Shown piece after piece: positions 51,418 to 60,485 of a stretch of 64,000 nt of DNA (position 1 is its first letter; each line of letters opens with the position of its first letter). Below the pieces are notes generated by a model. That model ran no database searches. It worked only from the letters and a program-made list of their open reading frames with translations, and was not told the origin of the DNA. The translations under genes and the position numbers were made by a program. The stretch lies in NCBI RefSeq assembly GCF_000686705.1, contig NZ_JMLJ01000016.1:35809-99808 (forward strand), given 5' to 3'. This stretch comes from Clostridium hydrogeniformans DSM 21757. GTDB taxonomy: Bacteria; Bacillota; Clostridia; Clostridiales; Clostridiaceae.

Positions 51418-51548
51418 CTGATGGCTATAAGCTGTAACACCCCCATCCGCGTGTAAGGTGGGGGTGTTACAGTTGTGGCAATCCTAGATTAACTTGTCTA
51501 ACCTTCAGGTGATGGAAAGAACACCACCTAAAAGAAGATTCCTTCTAT
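51418..51548 (+). repeat. Dispersed palindromic element family 1, copy C
   Basis: 131 bases from CTGATGGCTATAAGC to GAAGATTCCTTCTAT, preceded by TTTTTAT. The first hairpin here is very strong (TAACACCCCCA / TGGGGGTGTTA). Its last four bases overlap the stop codon of the adjoining ATPase gene. Confidence 0.82.
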
Positions 51549-52315
51549 ATACTATTGGATAAATAAACAACATTTAATTTATTTGTCTTTGGATGAAGGG
51601 ATACCTCACTATTTACTCCAAAAACATCTTTTATCATTCTCTCTGTCAATACTTCTTCTGGATATCCAGAAGAAACAATATTTCCATTATTAAGTACATA
51701 TATTCTGTCACAATAATTAGAGGCTAAGTTTAAATCATGTAATGCGGCAAGAACCGTTATATTTAATGACTTAACCAGCTCTAAAATCTGAAGCTGATGT
51801 TTTATATCTAAATGGTTTGTAGGTTCGTCTAGTATTAGTATATCAACATTTTGAGCTAAGGACCTTGCTAGAAGAACTCTTTGCTTTTCCCCACCAGATA
51901 GGGTGGAAAACTCTCTATTGTAGTAATCTTCCATAGATACTTTCTTTAATGCATCCATAGATATTCTAAAGTCTTCTTTGTTATCCAACTCAAAGGCTTT
52001 CTTATGAGGCGTACGACCAAGAAGAACCATATCTATTACTTTAAATTCAAAGTTTTGCTCATTAAATTGACTAACAACAGCCATTTCACGAGACGTGGAT
52101 TTTATAGAAAGTTTAGATATATCCTTACCATTTATAAAGATAGATCCACTACTAGGCTTTAAGATTCTATAAATTGCTTTTAACAAGGTAGATTTTCCAC
52201 TTCCATTAGGACCAACTAAGCCTACAAACTCTTTATTATTTAGATTTATAGATACATCCTCTAATATTTTTTTACTACCTATACTTAGGGATAAATCAGC
52301 TACCTCTATTTTCAT
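51545..52315 (-). CDS. btuD: Cobalamin ABC transporter ATP-binding protein
   Basis: 256 residues of the FecE/BtuD family. Walker A GPNGSGKST, signature LSGGEKQR, Walker B ILILDEPTNHLDI and the switch His in LAALHDLN are all present. Its start overlaps the end of the permease gene by 20 bases. The vitamin specificity is inferred from the cobalamin riboswitch at the head of the operon; iron-siderophore systems have the same layout. The stop codon TAG falls inside a dispersed repeat element, so the original C-terminus may have been altered slightly by its insertion. Confidence 0.88.
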   Translation of the reverse strand: MKIEVADLSLSIGSKKILEDVSINLNNKEFVGLVGPNGSGKSTLLKAIYRILKPSSGSIFINGKDISKLSIKSTSREMAVVSQFNEQNFEFKVIDMVLLGRTPHKKAFELDNKEDFRISMDALKKVSMEDYYNREFSTLSGGEKQRVLLARSLAQNVDILILDEPTNHLDIKHQLQILELVKSLNITVLAALHDLNLASNYCDRIYVLNNGNIVSSGYPEEVLTERMIKDVFGVNSEVSLHPKTNKLNVVYLSNSI

Positions 52316-53414
52316 TAGTTTTACCCCCAGTACTATAAGATTTTTTTATTAGCAGCCACATTAAAAATGGTGCTCCTAGCATAGAAGTAAGAACTCCTAT
52401 AGGAATTTCTAATCCTTTCATCATTACCCTTGCTAGAACGTCAGTCCATATTAATAGAATAGAACCTAAAAGGGCACTTATAGGAAGGAGTTTTTTATGG
52501 TCACTTCCTACTATAAGTCTTGATATATGAGGAATCATAAGACCTACGAAACCTACAGTTCCACAAACTGAGACTATTACTCCGGTTATTAGAGCAGAGA
52601 CTAACATATATATTTTTCTATAGGAGGATAAGTCTATACCAAGGGTTATAGAGGCTTCCTCTCCTAAAACCATAGTGTTTAAAACTCTAAACTGTGATAG
52701 AAAAAATACTATACCTATTACTATAATTATGGATGGAATTTTTAAATTCTCAAAGGAAGCAGAAGTTAACCCGCCCATCATCCAAAAGGTTACAGTTTTC
52801 ATTCCTTCTGCATTATTTGAAATAAATATTATAAAGCTTGTAAATGCCGAGCATATAGAACTTATTATAAGTCCAGATAAAATCAGCTTTGTTGATGTAA
52901 TTCTTCCTCCTACATTAGACAGTAAATAAACAAATATAGAAGAAATTAAAGCTCCTGTAAAGGCTCCAAAGGTAACACCACTACCAAATAATACACCATT
53001 TACTCCAATTAATATGGAGAAGGTAGCACCTAGAGAGGCACCAGAGGAGAGCCCTAATATATAGGGATCAGCCAATGGATTATTTACTGTAGCCTGCATT
53101 GCGCATCCAACAATAGAAAGTCCCATTCCAACTAATGATCCAAGGAGAACTCTTGGAAATCTTATATGCCACACTATATCATATAATGGTCCCTTGGATA
53201 ATGTAGCTGTATCTCCAATGGGAATACCAAGGGTATTGTATATAATAATTCTATAGGCATCATAAGCAGATACATTAGCAGAACCAAAGGTAATGGAAAG
53301 CACCAATGATATAAGTAAAATAGAAATAAGAGTAGCAATTATAATAAAAAACTTCTTATTTGATTTTTCAAAATATACATTAGAAGGAGTAGAGGGGGAT
53401 AGATTGTTATTCAT
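52296..53414 (-). CDS. btuC: Cobalamin ABC transporter permease (FecCD/BtuC family)
   Basis: 372 residues with about ten membrane segments, as in BtuC. Conserved FecCD motifs are RFPRVLLGSLVGMGLSIVGC, NPLADPYILGLSSGASLGAT, GFVGLMIPHISRLIVGSDHK and ARVMMKGLEIPIGVLTSMLG. It lies 18 bases after the binding-protein gene and overlaps the ATPase gene. The N-terminus has a 25-residue polar extension before the first helix. Confidence 0.9.
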   Translation of the reverse strand: MNNNLSPSTPSNVYFEKSNKKFFIIIATLISILLISLVLSITFGSANVSAYDAYRIIIYNTLGIPIGDTATLSKGPLYDIVWHIRFPRVLLGSLVGMGLSIVGCAMQATVNNPLADPYILGLSSGASLGATFSILIGVNGVLFGSGVTFGAFTGALISSIFVYLLSNVGGRITSTKLILSGLIISSICSAFTSFIIFISNNAEGMKTVTFWMMGGLTSASFENLKIPSIIIVIGIVFFLSQFRVLNTMVLGEEASITLGIDLSSYRKIYMLVSALITGVIVSVCGTVGFVGLMIPHISRLIVGSDHKKLLPISALLGSILLIWTDVLARVMMKGLEIPIGVLTSMLGAPFLMWLLIKKSYSTGGKTNENRGS

Positions 53415-53432
53415 TTACTAACCTCACAATTT

Positions 53433-54437
53433 TTATTTAACTAAATCCGGGTAAAGACCTTTAGCTAGATTTTCTATTCCTGTAGCTGTTCTTACGCTTC
53501 CTCCGTAAGTTTCAGCTAAAGGAGTATATAATATTTTTTTATCCTTTATAGCTTGTACGCTTTGAAGAGCGGGATTATTTAAAAGAGCATCTTTTTCTTT
53601 ATTATCCTTAACTTGAGCTTCAAAGTGTATAAGAACTATTACATCTGGGTTTAATTCAACTATATTTTCTGGTCCCATAGTACCACCCTTTTCTACCACA
53701 TTCTTACCACCAGCTTTTTCTACCATATCAGAAACTAGCGTATTAGAGCCATAAGATGTATATTTATTATCTTTAGATCCTTCTATAACTAAAACCTTAA
53801 GTTTAGATTTTACATCTTTTATAGAGTTCTCTATACCCTCTATGTTCTTTTTCATGTCAGCTATGTAGGCATCTGTCTTATCTTTTATATCAAAGATTGT
53901 ACCAATATCCTCTATATCTTTATATACATTTTCTACAGTTGCTTTTTCAGCGATACCAGAGTTTCTTTGGATAAATGTATTAACATCCTTTTCATTCCAT
54001 GTGTTAACACCACCTAATACCTTATCTGAGAATGCACTTTTCCATCCTATAATAAGATCAGGATTTTTTTCTATAACCATTTCCTTAGTTGGGTATTTAT
54101 CTGATAGCACAGGAATTTTATCATGTTTTTCTTTAAGATTATCTAGAATAGGGTTGTCCATATATGCTGTTCCAACTAATTGGTCTTCAAGTCCAAAGTG
54201 TAGTAATAATTCAGTAGTAGTTTGGTTAGTACTTATTACTCTTTCAGGTTTTTTGTTAAAGGTAATTTTATTTTCTGTTTTATCAAAGTTAAAATTAGTT
54301 ACTGAAGCTGGATAGCTTTTGCTAGAAGTAGCTTCAGCTTTGTTTTTATCCTCTTTAACTGTAGAGGAAGTAGATGAACATGCTGTAAATAGTAGGCTAA
54401 CACCTAGTGTTAGTGCAATTAAACTTTTCTTTTTCAT
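53433..54437 (-). CDS. btuF: Cobalamin ABC transporter substrate-binding lipoprotein
   Basis: 334 residues. A lipoprotein signal MKKKSLIALTLGVSLLFTA followed by Cys, then a BtuF/FepB-like two-lobed binding domain (RVISTNQTTTELLLHFGLED, NPDLIIGWKSAF, VVEKGGTMGPENIVELNPD). AAGGAG-type site before the ATG. First gene of the btuFCD operon, below a cobalamin riboswitch, which is the main evidence that the ligand is B12 and not a siderophore. Confidence 0.9.
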   Translation of the reverse strand: MKKKSLIALTLGVSLLFTACSSTSSTVKEDKNKAEATSSKSYPASVTNFNFDKTENKITFNKKPERVISTNQTTTELLLHFGLEDQLVGTAYMDNPILDNLKEKHDKIPVLSDKYPTKEMVIEKNPDLIIGWKSAFSDKVLGGVNTWNEKDVNTFIQRNSGIAEKATVENVYKDIEDIGTIFDIKDKTDAYIADMKKNIEGIENSIKDVKSKLKVLVIEGSKDNKYTSYGSNTLVSDMVEKAGGKNVVEKGGTMGPENIVELNPDVIVLIHFEAQVKDNKEKDALLNNPALQSVQAIKDKKILYTPLAETYGGSVRTATGIENLAKGLYPDLVK

Positions 54438-54664
54438 AGATATAATCTCCTTACATAATTAAAATTAGATATTTAAAATAGAATCTATAGATATACATTG
54501 AAAAACTTTATTTAGTCTAAAGCATTATTTATTACTGTTATTTTTAAAGGTAAATATTAAATGTTTATAGACTTATTTAACACTCATAAAAATAGAGATA
54601 TTTTAAGTTAAGTATATCTATTAGTAACCCATACTTCATAAAGGAGTTTAGTTTAGTATTTATA

Positions 54665-54915
54665 ATATATAAAACAAAAAAAGCCTCTCCAAAGGACAGA
54701 CTTATGCACAAATTTAGCATAAAACTAGAACCTCCCTCCGAAGTTAAGTTAAAATAATCTCATAGGCAGGTCTCCTGACTTACACATATATGCCTTATAA
54801 ATCTCCTTCCCAATTTTAAATCAGTGGATGTGATTTATAAGTAGTGATTACAGTAGCGGGGGCTGTGTTGGATTTACACCAAAGCTTCCCTATTAATCTC
54901 TCTCGAAAACCTATA
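54665..54915 (-). promoter_or_regulatory. Cobalamin riboswitch with terminator, controlling btuFCD
   Basis: On the minus strand the conserved cobalamin aptamer blocks appear in order: GGGAAG...GGTGTAAATCC, CAGCCCCCGCTACTGT (54851-54866) and the B12 box GTCAGGAGACCTGCC (54764-54778). A T-run TTTTTTTG after GGAGAGGC at about 54668-54690 would act as the expression-platform terminator. B12 binding is expected to switch the transporter off. Confidence 0.93.
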
Positions 54916-55311
54916 AAAGTATTAGTATTCAATTATCTTATTGTAGATTCTATTAGAAAACATTTTCAAAGTCAACATAAAACAACAAAAATTTTATATA
55001 TCAGTAATAGTATAACCTAAAGTGGAGGAAATTTCACACAATTATTATTATTATGTTATATTTTCTACCTAATATGATAATTTTAATAAGGGAATCATCA
55101 TAATTAATTTATTAGATTTTAGGGAATTTATATGGTGATTTAAAGGCGTAATATAGTTGGCTCTACGGGGAAACTGACTTTAGTATGTCTTTGGAAGAAC
55201 TTTACTTGGAGATAAAAACTATTTGATATATAAATAATTTATCTCAATGAATAGTTGTAATTTTTATATAAAATATTATAATAGAAGATAGATAGACAAC
55301 TATATATTGTT

Positions 55312-55397
55312 TTGCTGGGGGTGCCATTTGGCTGAGAGGGATGATAGATCCTAACCCTTTACCTGATCTGGATAATGCCAGCGGAGGGAAGCAGCGG
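55312..55397 (+). promoter_or_regulatory. TPP (THI-box) riboswitch, controlling thiT
   Basis: The THI-box core is unmistakable: GGGGTGCC ... GGCTGAGAGG, then ACCTGATCTGGATAATGCCA and GCGGAGGGAAGC, with closing stem GCTG/CAGC. It precedes a terminator at 55423-55450 and the thiamine transporter gene. Confidence 0.95.
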
Positions 55398-55422
55398 TAA
55401 TGGAAATACCTAAGAATACATT

Positions 55423-55450
55423 AGCACTGCTTTATGCAGTGCTTTTTTTA
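55423..55450 (+). terminator. Terminator of the TPP riboswitch expression platform
   Basis: AGCACTGC pairs with GCAGTGCT around TTTAT and is followed by TTTTTTATT. Confidence 0.9.
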
Positions 55451-55456
55451 TTATTT

Positions 55457-55583
55457 ATAGTACGAATCTTCCTTCAGATGGTGTTATTTCTACCATTTGA
55501 AGGTTAGATGAGTTAATCTAGTGGCGTAGCAACTGTTATACCCAACCTTTTAGAGGATGGGGAGTAAAGCTTATAGCCATGAG
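55457..55583 (-). repeat. Dispersed palindromic element family 1, copy D
   Basis: 127 bases, read on the minus strand from CTCATGGCTATAAGC to GAAGATTCGTACTAT, preceded on that strand by ATTTAT. It sits in the thiT leader between the riboswitch terminator and the gene. Confidence 0.82.
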
Positions 55584-55711
55584 ATAAATATTGAAAAATA
55601 ATTAGTAATATTCTAGCTTATTTTTAATAATGTTATTATTCAATATAACTTAAATAATTTAAGGGCATTCTAATATATAAATGTCTACAAATTTATAAGG
55701 AGGGGTCTTAT

Positions 55712-56368
55712 ATGTTATTAAATATTTTTAATTTTAAGTTTAAAGCTCCAAAAGCTTTAGAGTCCTTAGGAACTGTTTTTTCAGATCCTAAAATTTATAT
55801 AACCTTACTTTGTCTAGTAGGTTTAGTGGTGGCATTACTTGCATTTAGAAAGATAAAATTAGATGCAAAAACCATGACTTATGTGGGAATAGCCATAGCA
55901 CTTGGAACAATACTTAAGATGTTTACTATAATGAAAATGCCAAATGGAGGATCTGTAACTTTAGGTAGTATGATACCTATAATATTCATAGCCTATATAT
56001 ATGGACCAAGGGTAGGATTTTTAGGCGGATTATTATTTGGAATAATAGATTTATTACTTGGAGCTTATGTAGTACATCCACTTCAATTATTACTTGACTA
56101 TACATTTGCATTTATGTCTTTAGGACTTGCAGGATATTTTAGGAACAATATAACTCTAGGGTCTTTCGTAGCAATTTTAGGTCGTTATATATGTCATATA
56201 TTATCAGGGGTAATTTTCTTTGCAGAGTATGCAAATGGACAAAATCCTTTATTGTATTCTTTAATATATAACTCAACTTACTTAGTTCCAGAACTTATAA
56301 TAACAGTAGTGGTTCTTAACATACTACCACTTAAGAGAATACAAAGTAATTTAGCAAGAAGTCATTAA
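55712..56368 (+). CDS. thiT: Energy-coupling-factor thiamine transporter S component
   Basis: 218 residues, six membrane segments. The ThiT signature region is clear: KMPNGGSVTLGSMIPIIFIA, YGPRVGFLGGLLFGIIDLLL, GAYVVHPLQLLLDYTFAF. It binds thiamine and works with a shared EcfAA'T module encoded elsewhere. The first 30 residues form an extra segment compared with the usual length of about 190. AGGAGG precedes the ATG. A TPP riboswitch upstream confirms the substrate. Confidence 0.95.
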   Translation: MLLNIFNFKFKAPKALESLGTVFSDPKIYITLLCLVGLVVALLAFRKIKLDAKTMTYVGIAIALGTILKMFTIMKMPNGGSVTLGSMIPIIFIAYIYGPRVGFLGGLLFGIIDLLLGAYVVHPLQLLLDYTFAFMSLGLAGYFRNNITLGSFVAILGRYICHILSGVIFFAEYANGQNPLLYSLIYNSTYLVPELIITVVVLNILPLKRIQSNLARSH

Positions 56369-56388
56369 TAGGTTAAACTCTAATTTAA

Positions 56389-56432
56389 AAGGACATGGGA
56401 AATATAAATTTTACCCATGTCCTTATTTTTAT
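56389..56432. terminator. Bidirectional terminator between convergent genes
   Basis: AAGGACATGGG pairs with CCCATGTCCTT and is followed by ATTTTTAT. Confidence 0.9.
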
Positions 56433-56451
56433 AAATAAAGTTATATTTATA

Positions 56452-57120
56452 TTATATAAAGCTAATTTTAATTTTATAGGAAGAATAATCAGTGGTACTT
56501 AGTATGGGACTTATAATATTTACTAGAGAATTCTCACTGTTTGATATGGCTTCATCATATATTTCACCATCCATAAGTTTAGAGGACATCCGTTCTTTAA
56601 CTTGATTTATAAGTATTTCATATTCCTTTGGGGTTAGGGTTACATCACCAAATCTTAATATACCTAAAGTGGGGGACTCATACAAAGTTTTACTATCCTC
56701 TATGGTTATGGCTTTAATTGTAGGCTTAGGAATTTCTAAGGTTACAATTTTTTTGTTCTTATCTACTTTTAAGGTTTCATTTTTTATATTGGATAAATCT
56801 ATTGAATAAATGCCTTTTCCAAAGAAGTGAATGGTTTGTAATTTCTTGAATATTTCCATATCAAAAAGGGTGTTGTTTATTGTTACCTCTTCTTTTAATT
56901 CTATTTCCATAGGTATAATTTCATGCTTTTGTCTAATTTCTTTAATAAGAGTTTCTTTTGTTATAAACCTGCTATATGGTCTTTCTACATTAGGAAGAAC
57001 CCATAATTCCTTTGGTTTTGAGGAAGGTTTTAATATTTTATACATTATAATTGATCCAATAATAATGAATATAAGAGAGAAGGTAGAAAAAATTATAAGT
57101 TTTCTTTTAAGTTTTATCAT
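56452..57120 (-). CDS. DUF4230-like membrane-anchored protein
   Basis: 222 residues. An N-terminal membrane anchor (about residues 7-29) precedes an extracytoplasmic domain with SRFITKETLIKEIRQKHEII, IHFFGKGIYSIDLSNIK, VTLEIPKPTIKAITI and LGILRFGDVTLTPKEYEIL. These are features I associate with DUF4230; the name is from memory. AGGAGGTG lies 5 bases before the ATG. A leader with several hairpins and a terminator lies upstream at 57203-57365. Function unknown. Confidence 0.7.
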   Translation of the reverse strand: MIKLKRKLIIFSTFSLIFIIIGSIIMYKILKPSSKPKELWVLPNVERPYSRFITKETLIKEIRQKHEIIPMEIELKEEVTINNTLFDMEIFKKLQTIHFFGKGIYSIDLSNIKNETLKVDKNKKIVTLEIPKPTIKAITIEDSKTLYESPTLGILRFGDVTLTPKEYEILINQVKERMSSKLMDGEIYDEAISNSENSLVNIISPILSTTDYSSYKIKISFI

Positions 57121-57202
57121 AAATACACCTCCTAAAGAAACTCTAAGAAATTATATTCATGATAAAGATAAATAATAACCTTAACCTAGTAAACTTAAAT
57201 TA

Positions 57203-57365
57203 AAAAAGGCACATGACATAAGGGGATTAACTCTGTCATGTGCTCTGAGTTTAGGTGGCTTTAATTATTAAATATAAAGCCACTTAAAACTCAATAAGTG
57301 ATATAAGGTGGGGGATTATACCCTCAGCTAAATTAAATAAAAATAATTCATATAACTGGCTGAGG
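57203..57365 (-). other. Region of three consecutive hairpins, the last with a terminator tail
   Basis: In minus-strand order: CCTCAGC/GCTGAGG (57322-57365), a long stem TGAGTTTTAAGTGGCTTTA / TAAAGCCACCTAAACTCA (57246-57293) and a terminator GCACATGACA/TGTCATGTGC with TTTTTTAATTT (57203-57243). It may be only the 3' end of the methyltransferase transcript, or an attenuated leader of the gene at 57120. No known riboswitch class fits. Confidence 0.6.
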
Positions 57366-57428
57366 AGAATATGAATTTATAGATAATAAAGTTATCTACA
57401 AACAATAGTGTTAGCAATTTACAATATA

Positions 57429-58625
57429 TTATTCATAAATATTGTTTAAGTAAGAATAAAGAGCGGGATATACATTAAGGTTTGCCATAAGGCTCATGTA
57501 TTCATCCATGAGGTCGGGATTTTCATCTCCCTTTTTAATGGCTCTAATCATAAGGTTTTTTGGTGTTTCAAGAGGAGATATATATTCAACTATTGATACA
57601 TCATATCCCTTAGCTTCAAGCATAAGTCCTCTCATTCCATCCGTAAGAACATCTGCCATTCTAGCCTTTAATATGCCGTATTTTGTTATAGATTTAAAAG
57701 GGTCGTAGCTATATTGATTTAAAAGTTCCCTGTGGCAACAAGGAACAGCTATTATAACATCAGAGTTTAATCTAACTCCTAAGGATATAGCCATGTCAGT
57801 TGCAGTGTCACAAGCATGAAGGGATATAACTACGTGGATTTTACTTGGAGGATTATAATCCTTTATATCCACAGCTTTAAATTCCATATTTCTATAACCT
57901 AGGTTTTTAGCCATTTTAGTAGAGGCAGCAATAACATCAGTAGATCTATCAAGACCTATGAATTTACACTTTCTTCTTTTAACATCTGTTAAATAATAAT
58001 TTAATACAAAGGTTAAATAGGACTTGCCACAACCACAGTCTAAGATTGTTATTACCTCATTTTTAGGGAGTGAGTCTAAAATTCCTTCTAAAAGTTCAAC
58101 ATAGTGATCTATTTGATTATATTTTCTTATTTTATCGTTTTTAATTTTTCCATCAGAGGACATTATACCAAGCTCTTTAAGAAGGGGGTCTGCTTTTCCT
58201 ACTTTTATGTAGTAATCCCTATTTAGTAGGGTTGAAGATTCATTTATATGTACTTCTTTTGAAGAAGTTTTAGATAGGTTTTGAATATTTTCTTCCTTAA
58301 CCTCTGTAGAAGTCATCTTTACATTTTTATTGTCTCCAGAAATAAGAATATCTGTACCACGTTCCCTATATAGAATTATTAAAGAATCATATTTTTCAGC
58401 TTCATTACATAGATACTTAGATAACTCATCTATAGATAGTAAAGAAGTTTTTCCATTAAAGTTATAACTGATTTTGCCCTCATTAAATGTACCTACGCCT
58501 TTAAATTCTTTAAGGCCAGTATTGAAGGTTGTATGGATTTCTTTAAATATGCTTGAGTTTTCTTCGAAGCGTCCTTGAAGACCAAGGAGGAATAAACTTA
58601 TTTTATTTATTGATTGTTTGTTCAT
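57429..58625 (-). CDS. Class I SAM-dependent methyltransferase (Methyltransf_32-like)
   Basis: 398 residues. The C-terminal half has the SAM-binding signature ILDCGCGKSYLTFVLNYYL, the acidic FIGLDRSTDVI, and the segment VISLHACDTATDMAISLGV followed by VPCCHRELLNQ, typical of the methyltransferase-32 group. The N-terminal 150 residues are an unassigned mixed domain. It is probably an RNA or small-molecule methylase; the substrate is unknown. GGAGT-type weak ribosome site before the ATG. Confidence 0.85.
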   Translation of the reverse strand: MNKQSINKISLFLLGLQGRFEENSSIFKEIHTTFNTGLKEFKGVGTFNEGKISYNFNGKTSLLSIDELSKYLCNEAEKYDSLIILYRERGTDILISGDNKNVKMTSTEVKEENIQNLSKTSSKEVHINESSTLLNRDYYIKVGKADPLLKELGIMSSDGKIKNDKIRKYNQIDHYVELLEGILDSLPKNEVITILDCGCGKSYLTFVLNYYLTDVKRRKCKFIGLDRSTDVIAASTKMAKNLGYRNMEFKAVDIKDYNPPSKIHVVISLHACDTATDMAISLGVRLNSDVIIAVPCCHRELLNQYSYDPFKSITKYGILKARMADVLTDGMRGLMLEAKGYDVSIVEYISPLETPKNLMIRAIKKGDENPDLMDEYMSLMANLNVYPALYSYLNNIYE

Positions 58626-59093
58626 GATTAATACTCCTTTTTAAGAACTTATATTTTAAGGTAATAAAGTTGTTCTTAATTTATTTAATAAGACTACATA
58701 ACACTGACATAGTGAAGCTATATAGTACTAATATTTTAGTAAAAGTTCAGTATATATTATAACCTAATATAATATAAAGTTAAACTTTTGAGGGTATGCT
58801 GCATCCATTGATATAATATATAGGGTTTTAAGTTTTAAACTTAATTTATACATCTATCCAAAGCAAGATAAATAAAGGATATTTTTAAGTAGTAAGTTAA
58901 GTGTTTATGTAAAAGACCTATAGCTTATCTGTACATAGAAGCTGTATTATCTACTGTATTAAAACAATTAATAAGTACATAAAATACCAAAATAAAATAG
59001 TTAATAAGCTTTTAAAAATATTAATATTTTATGGTATAATGTTTCAGTAACACGTAAATAGAATAAATACTTGAAAGGGGAACAGCAGTTTAA
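58626..59093. other. Divergent intergenic region before the MFS gene
   Basis: About 465 bases. It holds copy 2 of repeat family 2 (58819-58922) and an extended -10 promoter TGGTATAAT (59032-59040) for the MFS gene. Nothing else is recognised. Confidence 0.6.
58819..58922 (+). repeat. Dispersed structured element family 2, copy 2
   Basis: 104 bases closed by TATAGG / CCTATA, sharing TTTTAAGTTTTAAACTTAA and GGATATTTTTAA with copy 1. Confidence 0.65.
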
Positions 59094-60266
59094 ATGGAGA
59101 AGAGTAAGCCGCATTTATTTACAACACTATTTATATTTACAATGATGATACTTGCTGCAATTGCGGAAAATACAAGAGGTGTTTTCGTACCAAGTTTTAA
59201 AAGTGATTTTGGAATAACAGATACTGAGATTGGTTTTGTGTTAACTATGTGTACAATAGGCTATTCTATAGCTACATTTATAGGTGGATGGCTTTGTGAC
59301 AGAATAGGGCAAAGAATAGTTTTTATAATAGGAATTATAACTATGATAGGAGCCCTTATATTATTATCTTTAAGTAATTCGTATTTAGTATTTATCATTT
59401 CTATGACACTTACAAGTTGTGGTCTTGGATTATCATCCATAACTATTAATACCCTAATTCCTATATTATTTATATCTATGCAAAGTGTAATAATGAACTT
59501 AGTACATTTTTGTTATGGATTAGGATCAACAGTTGGTCAAAGAACTGCAGGAGTTCTTATGTATAATGGAATACAGTGGAGAAAAATATATTTAGGTGTT
59601 GCAGTACTTTATGGTGTTATGCTTATATTATTTAACTTTATAAAAATACCTAAAATAAATAAAGGCGATAATGAGGTTAGAATTACATTAAAAGAAGCTT
59701 TAAGTAATAAGATTGTGCTTTTATACATATTCACTCTAGGTTTTTATGTATTTGCAGAGGGAGGAACCTCCAATTGGTTTGTAAATTACATGGAATCAAG
59801 CTTTAGCTTTAATAAGTCCCAAAGCTCTCTTTATTTAGCTATTTTCTTTGCAGTGTTTTCACTAGGAAGATTATTTGGGGGATTTGTTGTTGAAAAGAAG
59901 GGCTACTTAAATGTTGTATTAAAATCTCTTAGTATTGGAGCTGTATTATATATTATAGGTTTCCTATTAGGAGAGAATGGAGTTTTAGTAATAGGAGCTT
60001 CAGGGATATTCTTTGCTATAACATTCCCAACAGTAGTTCTTAGCATAAGCAAGGTCTTTAAAAATGGAAGTACATATATTACAGGTATAATAGTTACCTT
60101 TGCAACTTTTATAAATATGATTATGACATTCTTAATGGGAATAGCAAATGATATACTTGGAACTAGATATGCGTTTGTTATAATACCTATTAGTTTATTA
60201 CTATCAATAATTGCTTTATTTGCTGTTCATAGAAAAACTAAGGATAAACTTATGATAAATAAGTAG
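59094..60266 (+). CDS. Major facilitator superfamily transporter
   Basis: 390 residues, twelve membrane segments, with the MFS loop 2-3 motif GGWLCDRIGQRIVFIIG and a second-half equivalent LGRLFGGFVVEKKGYLNVV. The charged AENTRGVFVPSF in the first helix hints at the sugar-type FucP-like group, but the substrate is not clear. GAAAGGGG lies 14 bases before the ATG. It is single and has an extended -10 promoter at 59032-59040. Confidence 0.88.
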   Translation: MEKSKPHLFTTLFIFTMMILAAIAENTRGVFVPSFKSDFGITDTEIGFVLTMCTIGYSIATFIGGWLCDRIGQRIVFIIGIITMIGALILLSLSNSYLVFIISMTLTSCGLGLSSITINTLIPILFISMQSVIMNLVHFCYGLGSTVGQRTAGVLMYNGIQWRKIYLGVAVLYGVMLILFNFIKIPKINKGDNEVRITLKEALSNKIVLLYIFTLGFYVFAEGGTSNWFVNYMESSFSFNKSQSSLYLAIFFAVFSLGRLFGGFVVEKKGYLNVVLKSLSIGAVLYIIGFLLGENGVLVIGASGIFFAITFPTVVLSISKVFKNGSTYITGIIVTFATFINMIMTFLMGIANDILGTRYAFVIIPISLLLSIIALFAVHRKTKDKLMINK

Positions 60267-60291
60267 GCTTAATTTGAGCTTACTTATTTAT
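60258..60291 (+). terminator. Terminator overlapping the MFS gene stop
   Basis: AATAAGTA-GCT pairs with AGC-TACTTATT around a short loop, including the stop codon. The following T-tract is short. Confidence 0.55.
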
Positions 60292-60485
60292 TATGAGAGG
60301 TATATTAAATTATAAGTTATGATAAGAGCTTTAAGGGGTATTATTTTGTGTGGATATACTTATTTAACTTATGACCTTTAATGGAAGATAGTATGTTTAA
60401 TATATTAATTTTTAAGATATACTTATCTTTTATTAAATATGTTTTATTAACAAAGTTACTAATAATATACCTAGGAGAGATAATT

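Noticed and set aside
53433..54437. Reading the binding protein as an iron-siderophore receptor
   Set aside because: The protein family allows it, but a clear cobalamin riboswitch heads the operon, so B12 is preferred.
57203..57365. T-box or known riboswitch in the hairpin region
   Set aside because: None of the conserved T-box, lysine or glycine riboswitch sequences is present.
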